Shown here: positions 57,193-64,000 of the stretch, piece after piece | Layout of the letters: every line of letters begins with the position of its first letter | Numbering within the stretch: the first letter of the stretch is position 1 | DNA from: Bifidobacterium callitrichos DSM 23973 | GTDB lineage: Bacteria; Actinomycetota; Actinomycetes; Actinomycetales; Bifidobacteriaceae | Length of the DNA: 64,000 nucleotides | NCBI RefSeq assembly: GCF_000741175.1 | Contig: NZ_JGYS01000016.1 | Span: 1 to 64,000, forward strand | Direction of reading: 5' to 3' | The notes under the pieces: generated by a model | Told to the model about the DNA's origin: nothing | What the model saw: the letters and a program-made list of their open reading frames with translations, nothing else | Databases searched by the model: none | Program-made: the position numbers and the translations under genes

Positions 57193-59727
57193 CTAGCGGT
57201 GGAGCCGGCGTTCGAGGATCGCGTGGGTGGCCGCCGGCACGGCGAACAGGCAGATCGCGAAGATGAACGCGGATCCGATCAGGGCGATCAGCGTGGCGAC
57301 GAGCGTGGATCCGGTGGGGATGATGAGGGCGAAGAACCGTGCGACGAACGGGATGAGCATGCCGATCACGCCGGCCGCGGCGAAGACGAGGACCATGAGG
57401 CCGCGCCAACCGGTGAGCGGGCGGGCAACGCGGGCGAGCACGAACACGCCCATGACGAACAGGATGATCGCCTCGGTGGCGCGCAGACGTGCGAGGTCGG
57501 CGGCGTCGGTCACGTTCCAGCCCATGATCGCGGGCAGCGTCCATGCGGTGATGAGCACGGACAGGCCGGTGGCGATGCCGCCCGGCAGCGCGAAGCGCAC
57601 GACGCGGCTGAGGAAGCCCGGAATGTACTTCCTCGTGTTCGGCGCGAGGGCGAGGATGAACGCGGGCACGCCGATCGTGAGCGCGCCGATGTAGGTGATG
57701 TGCCGTGGCAGATACGGGTACGGGATCTGCGTGAGTACCACGCCGAGGGAGATCAGCGCCGAGTAGACGGTCTTGACGAGGAAGAGTCCGGCGACGCGTT
57801 CCATGTTGGCCATGACCTGCCGGCCGCGGGCGACCACGTCGGGCAGATGACTGAACTTCGAGTCGACGAGCACGACCTGCGCGACGGCCTTGGTGGCGGG
57901 CGCCGCGTTGCCCATAGCGATGCCGAGATCGGCCTGCTTGATGGCGAGCGCGTCGTTGACGCCGTCGCCGGTCATCGCGACCGTGTAGTCGCGCTCGTGA
58001 AGCGCGTCGACGATGAGCTTCTTCTGGTCGGGCAGCACGCGGCCGATCACGTCGATGTCCTCGATGAGGCGGCCGAGTTCGGTCGGATCGTCGGGTAGTT
58101 CGCGCGCGTCCAGCGTCACGGGTTCGCGCTCTCCCGTCAGCCTGACCCTGCGGGCGATGGCACCGACGGTGACGGGGCTGTCTCCGGAGATGATGCGGCA
58201 TCGCACGCCCTGTTCGCGGAACCATGCGAGGGTCCTCTCGGCATCCGGGCGGATGCGTTCGGAGCACAGGACGAGCGCGACCGGCTCGGCGTGCGGGTCA
58301 AGCGTGGGTTCGTCGGCGTCGGACCGTGCGGTCTCGGCGTTCACGCCGGTTTCGTGCGCGCGGGCGATGAGCAGCACGCGGCTGCCCTGGCCGGCGTACG
58401 TGTTGACCTGTTCGAGGATCGCGGCGTGGGCCGCACCTTCGTCGTCGAGGCCGGCAAGGACCACCTCGGGCGCGCCCATGTACCAGGTCTGCGCCGCATG
58501 CCCGGCGGTGCTGCCGCTGTCGTTCCCGGCACCGGCGCGCACGATGGCGCTCCACTTGCGCGCCGACGAGAACGGCACGCGACGGGCGACCTCGCCGGGC
58601 CCGTAGCCGCGCTCCCTCAGCCCAGCGAGCACGGCCCGACCGGTGGCGTTGGGCTGCTCCTCGTTCGCGAGGTCGTACAGCGCCTGCGCGGCCTCGCGTT
58701 CGGTGTCGTTTCCGGACTCGTTCCCGTTCCCGTTCACACCACCCAGCATGACGATTTGCTCGAAGGCGATGCCGCCGTCGGTGATCGTGCCGGTCTTGTC
58801 GAGGTTCAGGCAGTCGACGCGAGCCAGCGTCTCCACCGATTCGAGTTCCTGGACGAGGGTCTCGTGGCGTGCGAGCCGCATCGCGGCGACCGCGAAGTTG
58901 AGCGAGGTGAGCAGCACGAGTCCCTCGGGGATCATGCCGACGACGCCGGCGACCGCGGAGACCACCGCCTGGCGCCACTGGCCGGTGGCAAGTGCCTCGG
59001 ACCATCCGCCGACGGCACGCAGCTGCGAGAGGATGAGCAGCACGCACAGCGGCACCACGAGGAACGTCATGAACTTGAGGATCGTGTTGATGCCCTTGTT
59101 GAGGTCGGACACGGTCTTGCGGTACACCTTGGCCTTCGCGGTGAGCGTCGCCGCATAGGAGTGCTCCCCCACCGCGGTGACCTTCACGAGCGCCAGTCCC
59201 GACACGGCCGTGGACCCGGAATACACGTCGTCGCCCGGCTTCTTGCGCACGGTGCGCGATTCGCCGGTCAGCATCGACTCGTCGACCTCCAGCCCCCAGC
59301 TGGAGATGATTTCGGCGTCGGCGGGCACCTGCTCGCCGGATCGGATCCACAGGAGGTCGTCCATGACGATCCCGTCGTGCGCGATCTCGACGTCCCGCCC
59401 GTCACGGTGCACGAGATAGTCGGAGGCGACGAGGATGGAGAGCCTGTCGAGCGTGCGCTTCGCCTTCAGCTCGGTGACGATGCCGATGCCCGTGTTGATG
59501 ATGATCACGAAGCCGAAGACCGCGTCCTTCCACGATCCGGTGGCGAGGACCATGATCATCGCGGCGAGGATGATCCCGTTGAACAGCGTGAACACGTTCG
59601 CGCGCACGATGTCCTTGACCGACCGCGACGTCGAGTCCCTCACCCGGTTGACGGCCCCCGCCGCCACCCGCTGCGCCACCTCGTCGCCGGTCAGGCCGGT
59701 CTCATCGATCTTCGGCATTTCGCTCAT
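57193..59727 (-). CDS. HAD-family P-type ATPase, CtpE-like
   Basis: Cation-pumping P-type ATPase, about 844 residues. The N-terminal [17 protein letters not shown] and [15 protein letters not shown] resemble actinobacterial CtpE, a calcium exporter/importer. The TGES actuator motif (DESMLTGES), phosphorylated [10 protein letters not shown] (Asp near 325), and hinge [21 protein letters not shown] are all present. Membrane motif [19 protein letters not shown] is in helix 4 (PEGL). The C-terminal part has four more helices. Ion specificity is inferred only from resemblance to CtpE. The ATG at 59727 follows GTAAGG. Confidence 0.85.
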   Translation of the reverse strand: MSEMPKIDETGLTGDEVAQRVAAGAVNRVRDSTSRSVKDIVRANVFTLFNGIILAAMIMVLATGSWKDAVFGFVIIINTGIGIVTELKAKRTLDRLSILVASDYLVHRDGRDVEIAHDGIVMDDLLWIRSGEQVPADAEIISSWGLEVDESMLTGESRTVRKKPGDDVYSGSTAVSGLALVKVTAVGEHSYAATLTAKAKVYRKTVSDLNKGINTILKFMTFLVVPLCVLLILSQLRAVGGWSEALATGQWRQAVVSAVAGVVGMIPEGLVLLTSLNFAVAAMRLARHETLVQELESVETLARVDCLNLDKTGTITDGGIAFEQIVMLGGVNGNGNESGNDTEREAAQALYDLANEEQPNATGRAVLAGLRERGYGPGEVARRVPFSSARKWSAIVRAGAGNDSGSTAGHAAQTWYMGAPEVVLAGLDDEGAAHAAILEQVNTYAGQGSRVLLIARAHETGVNAETARSDADEPTLDPHAEPVALVLCSERIRPDAERTLAWFREQGVRCRIISGDSPVTVGAIARRVRLTGEREPVTLDARELPDDPTELGRLIEDIDVIGRVLPDQKKLIVDALHERDYTVAMTGDGVNDALAIKQADLGIAMGNAAPATKAVAQVVLVDSKFSHLPDVVARGRQVMANMERVAGLFLVKTVYSALISLGVVLTQIPYPYLPRHITYIGALTIGVPAFILALAPNTRKYIPGFLSRVVRFALPGGIATGLSVLITAWTLPAIMGWNVTDAADLARLRATEAIILFVMGVFVLARVARPLTGWRGLMVLVFAAAGVIGMLIPFVARFFALIIPTGSTLVATLIALIGSAFIFAICLFAVPAATHAILERRLHR

Positions 59728-59818
59728 GCTGCTTACCTTACTTGTTTGCTGCCCCTTGAGGTCGGATCGGTGGATACGATGCAACCACGTTCCTTACCTC
59801 CTCCCGGACAGACCACTA

Positions 59819-60384
59819 TCACCGAAGTGTGGTGACGACGATCTGACGCTCGTGCGGCTCGTCGTTGAGCACCGTCATCATCGCGTCGTCGATTCTCACG
59901 GCGTCGGCGGCGCGGTCGTTGAGGACGAGGGTCGCGGCGTAGAGCGTGGCGTCGTCGGGGGCGTGGACCGGGTTGAGCAGGGCGACGGGGATGCCGGCCT
60001 CGCGTGCGGAGCCGAGCGCGGCGTCCCAGCCTAAGGCGTCGGCCGAGACATCAAGGTCGGAGACGACGATGAGGTTGACGACGCGGTCGACCATGTCGCG
60101 CACGCCCTGACGCATCACGGCATCGGGATCCTTGGCATCCTTCGCGGAGACGTAGACGGTCTGGATGTCGACGTCGCCCATCGCGTCGAGGACCGGCTCG
60201 TCCGCGGCGGCCGTCGGCGATCCGACGAGCGCGATCCTCGCCTCGTTGCGTTGGATGCGACGTGCGCAACCTCGGGTTGCTTGGTCTGCGTGTCGCCGAC
60301 GGCCTTGCCGGCCGGCGTGCAGGCGGTCAGTGCGAGGCACGCGGCGGCGCAGGTCACAAGTCCGGCAAGACGCCGCGCGATCAC
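59819..60384 (-). CDS. Putative lipoprotein/substrate-binding-like protein (apparent frameshift)
   Basis: The N-terminus (LAGLVTCAAACLALTACTPAGK) is a lipoprotein signal peptide with lipobox LTAC. After a break near 60253 the downstream frame continues NEARIALVGSPTAAADEPV, VNLIVVSDLDVSADALGWDAAL and GIPVALLNPVHAPDD. The latter part resembles a periplasmic-binding-protein fold, but I cannot assign a ligand. A one-base deletion would restore one protein of about 188 residues. The GTG at 60384 overlaps the stop of the RNA methyltransferase gene (GTGA). Confidence 0.6.
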
Positions 60385-61646
60385 GCCTCGTCCTTGCGGA
60401 ACAGGGCCACGGTCTCGACGTGGTGGGTCATCGGGTAGATGTCGTAGGCGCGGATGTCGGCGAGCGTGTAGCCGAGCGAAGTCAGCGTGCCGGTGTCGCG
60501 CGCGAGGCTGGTCGGATCGCAGGCGATGTAGATGACGGATCGCGGTCCGGCCTCGGCGATCTGACGGCAGACCTTGGCATGGGCGCCGGCGCGCGGCGGG
60601 TCGAGGACGACCACGTCGGGGCGGGCGAAGTTCGCGGGCACGTGCGCGAGGGTCCTCGCGACGTCGCCGCAGCGGGCGTCCACGTCGTTGAGGCCCAGTG
60701 CGCGCAGGTTGCGCTGCTGGCTCTTGACGGCGGTACGTCCGCCTTCGACGCTGAACACGCGCGTGCGGTCGGTGGTGAGCGTCGCCAGTGGCAGGGTGAA
60801 CAGGCCGGAGCCGGAGTAGAGGTCCCAGATGACGGCGCAGTCCGCGCCATCGAGCTCGCCGCGGGTCAGGTCGATGACGTGGTTCGCCAGTCCTACGGGC
60901 GCCTGGCGGTGGATCTGCCAGAAGCCGTTGGCGTCGACCTCGTACGTGAAGGTGATGCCGGCGACGGTGACCTGTTCGCTGAGCGTTGGGCTGCCGTGGG
61001 TGAGATCGCCGTCGACGAGGACGGCGTAGTTGTCGCCGCGCGGCGCGTCGGTGCGCGGTTCGGGCACGGACAGGCGGATCTGCGCACCGGGCGTGAATCC
61101 GCCGTCCCACACGCCGGTGGCGGCCGCCACGTCGAGCAGGCCGTTCGTGGCGAGCGGCATCGTGTCGATGGGCACGCGCGTATGGGATCCGCGCCGGCGC
61201 ATCGACGGGCGTCCCTCGTCGTCGGCGATCATCTCGATGCGGGTTCGCCAGTGCAGTCCGCCGAGCGCCTCATCACCGTCCATGCGTTCGATCGGCACGG
61301 TGACGTCGACATGGCCGAGGCGGCTCATCTGCTCGCTGACGGTCACGGCCTTCCATCGAAGCTGCCCGGGCAGGGAGACGTGGACGAGATCCGCGCCGCC
61401 GACGCCGCCGCCCATGGCGAGCGGTCCGGCGAGCGGCCATGCGGGGCTGACACGGTCCTCGCTCGCCTCGATGACCTCGACGACCTCCGCGGTCCAGAAC
61501 CGTTCGTCCCGGTCGTGCGGCTCGTCGAGCACGATGCGTACGAGCTCGCCGGGTAGGGCGAAGCGGACGAAGACGACGCGGCCGTCGATGTGGGCCACGC
61601 AACGGCCCTGATCGGCGTATCGTTCGATGCGGACTTCAGCTTCCAT
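60381..61646 (-). CDS. Class I RNA m5U methyltransferase (TrmA/RumA family)
   Basis: SAM-dependent uridine-5 methyltransferase acting on rRNA or tRNA, 421 residues. An N-terminal TRAM-like domain (VRIERYADQGRCVAHIDGRVVFVRFALPG) precedes the SAM-binding core with WDLYSGSGLFTLPLA. DPPRAG and the catalytic Cys in IYIACDPTSLARD (about 375) are visible. The usual FeS Cys cluster of RlmD is not evident, so it resembles RlmC/TrmA-type actinobacterial proteins. It overlaps the lipoprotein gene by four bases. Confidence 0.85.
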   Translation of the reverse strand: MEAEVRIERYADQGRCVAHIDGRVVFVRFALPGELVRIVLDEPHDRDERFWTAEVVEVIEASEDRVSPAWPLAGPLAMGGGVGGADLVHVSLPGQLRWKAVTVSEQMSRLGHVDVTVPIERMDGDEALGGLHWRTRIEMIADDEGRPSMRRRGSHTRVPIDTMPLATNGLLDVAAATGVWDGGFTPGAQIRLSVPEPRTDAPRGDNYAVLVDGDLTHGSPTLSEQVTVAGITFTYEVDANGFWQIHRQAPVGLANHVIDLTRGELDGADCAVIWDLYSGSGLFTLPLATLTTDRTRVFSVEGGRTAVKSQQRNLRALGLNDVDARCGDVARTLAHVPANFARPDVVVLDPPRAGAHAKVCRQIAEAGPRSVIYIACDPTSLARDTGTLTSLGYTLADIRAYDIYPMTHHVETVALFRKDEA

Positions 61647-61670
61647 GGATTCCTTTTACAGGTTGTGACT

Positions 61671-62384
61671 TCAGTTATCGGCTTTGGCCTTGGCGGCGGC
61701 CTTGTGGCGGTGCAGAGGGGTAGCGATGATGAGATAGCTCACCCAGATGGCGAGCGCCCAGAACGGGATGCCCATGATCAGGCGCGCCACGCCCAGCGCC
61801 GCCACGTGATCGGTCAGATACAACGGCACCTGCACCGCCAGTCGCGCCAGGAACAGCCCCATCCACAGGGCGGTGATGATCATGTACGCGCGTTTGAGCG
61901 GCTTGTCGTCCATCCAGTCGTGGAACCATGCTCCGAATCGTTCAGTGGGCAGCTGTCGGATGAATTCGATGACGAGGCCGAGACCGGGCACGCGCGCGGC
62001 CAGCGAGATGGCGAGCAGCGCCGCGTACCCGGTGTTGGTGAGGAACCCGAACATGTAGTAGTTGCGGGCCTCATGGCTTTTCCACGCCCAGATCAGGCAG
62101 ATGCCGACGGCGATGAGACCGCTCAGCGCGCCCATCACCGACTGGCGTTGGAGGAGACGGACGATGACCTGGATCACGGCCAGCGCCGCGGAGACGGCGA
62201 CGGTCAGGTTGAGGTTGTTCGTCGCCACGAACATGACGACGAACAGCACGCCCGGCAGCATCGATTCGATGACGCCGCGCGGCCCGCCGATCGCGTCGAT
62301 GACGGAGAAGTCCTCATCCGCGCCGGCCGAGGCGAGGGCGCCCAGTCCGGTGCGTTTCTTCTGTTCAGCGTTCGGTACGGCCAA
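61671..62384 (-). CDS. DUF3159 domain-containing membrane protein
   Basis: A 237-residue protein of an actinobacterial family (DUF3159) with about six membrane segments. The conserved DAIGGPRGVIESMLPGVLF and LLQRQSVMGALSGLIAVGIC are visible. Function is unknown, although the neighbourhood with DUF3710 and RNA methyltransferase genes is common in actinobacteria. The start is TTG at 62384 (MAVPNAEQ) with AGGAAGGAA about 11 bases upstream. Confidence 0.8.
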   Translation of the reverse strand: MAVPNAEQKKRTGLGALASAGADEDFSVIDAIGGPRGVIESMLPGVLFVVMFVATNNLNLTVAVSAALAVIQVIVRLLQRQSVMGALSGLIAVGICLIWAWKSHEARNYYMFGFLTNTGYAALLAISLAARVPGLGLVIEFIRQLPTERFGAWFHDWMDDKPLKRAYMIITALWMGLFLARLAVQVPLYLTDHVAALGVARLIMGIPFWALAIWVSYLIIATPLHRHKAAAKAKADN

Positions 62385-62435
62385 ATCCGTGACGATTCCT
62401 TCCTTGCATGACCTTGGGTGGATTCGGAGGCGGCC

Positions 62436-63314
62436 TCAGCGGACTTCGGAGAACATGGGGCCGCGCGAGAGCGTGGTCTTGACCTCCGTCTGCTGGTCCT
62501 GGCTCAGCGGTCCGTTCGGACGGGTGGGAACGTCCTTGAGATGCTCCTTGCCGTTCTGCGCCTCGGCGCCGTCGGCGTTCTCGGCGGCCTCCTTGGCGGC
62601 CTTGCGCTCGGCCGGGCTGACCGGCGGATGCATCGGGATGAGGTCGCGCGGGGCGAGCGGCTCCTCGCCGCGTTCGACGACGATCTTGGAGAAGAACTCG
62701 TTCAAGGCCTTGGTCTCCTCGGCGTCCGGGTCGGTGGCGGCCACGCCGGAGAAGATGCCGCGCAGCATCCAGCGCGGGCCGTCGACGCCGACGATGCGGG
62801 TGATGACGGTCCTGCCGGCCTTGACCGCGACGGGCAGCTTGATCTCGGTGCCGAACACGCCCTTGTCGGCGGAGGCGTTCTTGTTGGCCTCGAGGAAGTC
62901 GCTCCTCCAGTCCTCCCACAGGCCGAGCGTCTTCGGCGCGGCGTACGCCTCGATCTCGAGGCTGGAGTGCTGGTAGGTGATGGTGGAGCCGAGGATGGCG
63001 CGCGTGGCGCGGTTGGCCTTGATTCTCAGCTCGATGTTCTGCATGAACGGCAGGTAGTAGGCGCCGAGGTCGAGATAGTCGTCGTAGTCGGGCACGTCCT
63101 CGTCGTTGACGTCCCACGGGCCGCGGTCCTCGCCGCGTCCCACATACTCCTCGCTGGCCTCGGGCAGCGCCTCTGCGGCGGTCTTCTCGGCGGTTTCGCT
63201 GTCGGCCTTGGCGGCGGCGTTGGCGGCGGCAGCGGCCTTGGCGTCCTCGTCCTCGGTCTCGGCGGCCTTCTTCTCCGCCTTATCCTTCTTCTTGCCGAAT
63301 CCGAACAGTCCCAT
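62436..63314 (-). CDS. DUF3710 domain-containing protein
   Basis: A 292-residue soluble protein of the actinobacterial DUF3710 family. A Lys/Glu/Ala-rich low-complexity N-terminus (MGLFGFGKKKDKAEKKA...) is followed by a conserved core: GPWDVNDEDVPDYDDYLDLG, ITYQHSSLEIEAYAAPKTLG and GVDGPRWMLRGIFSG. Function is unknown. The gene begins with ATG at 63314, 51 bases upstream of DUF3159 in the same direction. Confidence 0.85.
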   Translation of the reverse strand: MGLFGFGKKKDKAEKKAAETEDEDAKAAAAANAAAKADSETAEKTAAEALPEASEEYVGRGEDRGPWDVNDEDVPDYDDYLDLGAYYLPFMQNIELRIKANRATRAILGSTITYQHSSLEIEAYAAPKTLGLWEDWRSDFLEANKNASADKGVFGTEIKLPVAVKAGRTVITRIVGVDGPRWMLRGIFSGVAATDPDAEETKALNEFFSKIVVERGEEPLAPRDLIPMHPPVSPAERKAAKEAAENADGAEAQNGKEHLKDVPTRPNGPLSQDQQTEVKTTLSRGPMFSEVR

Positions 63315-63410
63315 GGTTCCTCATTTCACAGTGTCGTGTCTGACGATTGCAACCCTGCCAAGCCTAGCACCTCGGCTTGGAACTGGCTGGACGCCCGCTT
63401 CACGCCGGCT

Positions 63411-64000
63411 TCACACGTCGTAGGTGACGGTGAGGGGCGCGTGGTCGGACCAGCGCAGATCGTAGGTGGGCGCCTTGTCGATGACGAAGCCGCGCGCGCT
63501 CTCGGCGAGCTCCGGGGTGGCGAACTGGTAGTCGATGCGCCAGCCGACGTTGTTGTCGAAGGCGCGTCCGCGCTGGCTCCACCACGTGTACGGCCCCTGG
63601 ATGTCCCCGGCGAGGTCTCGCATCACGTCGACGAACTCCAGCTCCCCCAGCCACCGGTCCACATAGGCGCGTTCGGCGGGCAGGAATCCGGCGTGCTTCT
63701 CGTTGGCCTTGGCGTTCTTGATGTCGAGCGGCGTGTGCGCGATGTTGAAGTCGCCGCACAGCACGGCCTGACGCCCGCCATGCGCCGCCTCGTCGCGCAG
63801 GTCGCCCATGCGTATGAGCATCGCGTCGAGGAAACGGTACTTCTGTTCCATCTTGACCGGATCGTCGGCGTTGCCCGCATGCACGTACACGCTGGCGACG
63901 GTGATCGTATAGCCCTGCGGGGTGACGACGTCCGCTTCGATCCAGCGGCCCGAGTCGACGTCCTCGTCGAGTCCGGGCAGGCCGTATCGGCGTTGCGTGA
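63411..64000 (-). CDS. xthA: Exodeoxyribonuclease III (partial at window edge)
   Basis: Base-excision-repair AP endonuclease/3'-5' exonuclease of the ExoIII family. The C-terminal part is present: GLPGLDEDVDSGRWIEADVV, VASVYVHAGNADDPVKMEQK, GDFNIAHTPLDIKNAKAN, GWRIDYQFATPEL and the catalytic SDHAPLTVTYDV near the end. The N-terminus with the metal-binding NxxG/W motif lies beyond base 64000. The stop is at 63411. Confidence 0.88.
   Translation of the reverse strand, partial: TQRRYGLPGLDEDVDSGRWIEADVVTPQGYTITVASVYVHAGNADDPVKMEQKYRFLDAMLIRMGDLRDEAAHGGRQAVLCGDFNIAHTPLDIKNAKANEKHAGFLPAERAYVDRWLGELEFVDVMRDLAGDIQGPYTWWSQRGRAFDNNVGWRIDYQFATPELAESARGFVIDKAPTYDLRWSDHAPLTVTYDV

Overview
The window is high-GC actinobacterial DNA that reads as a Bifidobacterium chromosome; I do not name a species. 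The main reasons are the cmk-der (CMP kinase/EngA) fusion, the eukaryotic-type UDP-glucose pyrophosphorylase, the actinobacterial DUF3017, DUF3159, DUF3710 and DUF6350 proteins, and the order tsaE-tsaB-rimI-tsaD.

Layout. (1) 1-16.8 kb is a variable, metabolic and transport region: a DEAD-box helicase, two short-chain dehydrogenases, an AraC remnant, an NCS2 uracil permease, a histidine phosphatase, an L,D-transpeptidase, an AEC permease, AzlCD, a beta-glucuronidase, a divergent TetR/MFS pair, UGPase, Vsr and a GNAT enzyme. Five apparent single-base frame breaks fall in three genes of the first 5 kb. At least one lies in a G run, so sequence error is as likely as gene decay. (2) 16.9-25.7 kb is a restriction/defence island. 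The minus strand carries a C5 cytosine methyltransferase with an N-terminal HTH, an MvaI/BcnI-like restriction enzyme, then an A+T-rich two-gene unit (unknown soluble protein plus a four-helix membrane protein). The plus strand carries a divergent, translationally coupled four-gene operon: small helical protein, GHKL ATPase, unknown, DUF6339-like. It probably starts as a leaderless mRNA. (3) 25.7-32.8 kb is mosaic accessory DNA: a DUF488 protein, an XRE regulator with a zinc ribbon, an orphan zinc-site protein behind two LexA-like boxes, a SAM methyltransferase and a decayed fragment of a copy of it, an SMR exporter, a low-GC lipoprotein, an orphan immunity-like protein, dense palindromic repeats and a tRNA-Pro. 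(4) 33.2-64 kb is compact housekeeping DNA, nearly all on the minus strand: cmk-der, rluB, aquaporin, purH, sucCD, apt, yajC, ruvBAC, yebC, thrS, two tRNA-Asn, the tRNA t6A genes, holA, acnA, a P-type ATPase, an RNA m5U methyltransferase and the start of xthA.

How parts work together. The methyltransferase, the restriction enzyme and Vsr form a coherent R-M plus mismatch-repair set. Vsr repairs the T:G mismatches that Dcm-type methylation creates, so a CCWGG-like target is plausible. The GHKL operon and the soluble/membrane pair are the best candidates for an undescribed defence function. RuvA/B sit behind a near-perfect actinobacterial LexA box. The same kind of box, twice, precedes the orphan gene at 27.8 kb and suggests that it is DNA-damage inducible. 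Palindromic repeat clusters at 3.1-3.3, 31.0-31.3 and 32.95-33.06 kb mark the edges of the variable regions.
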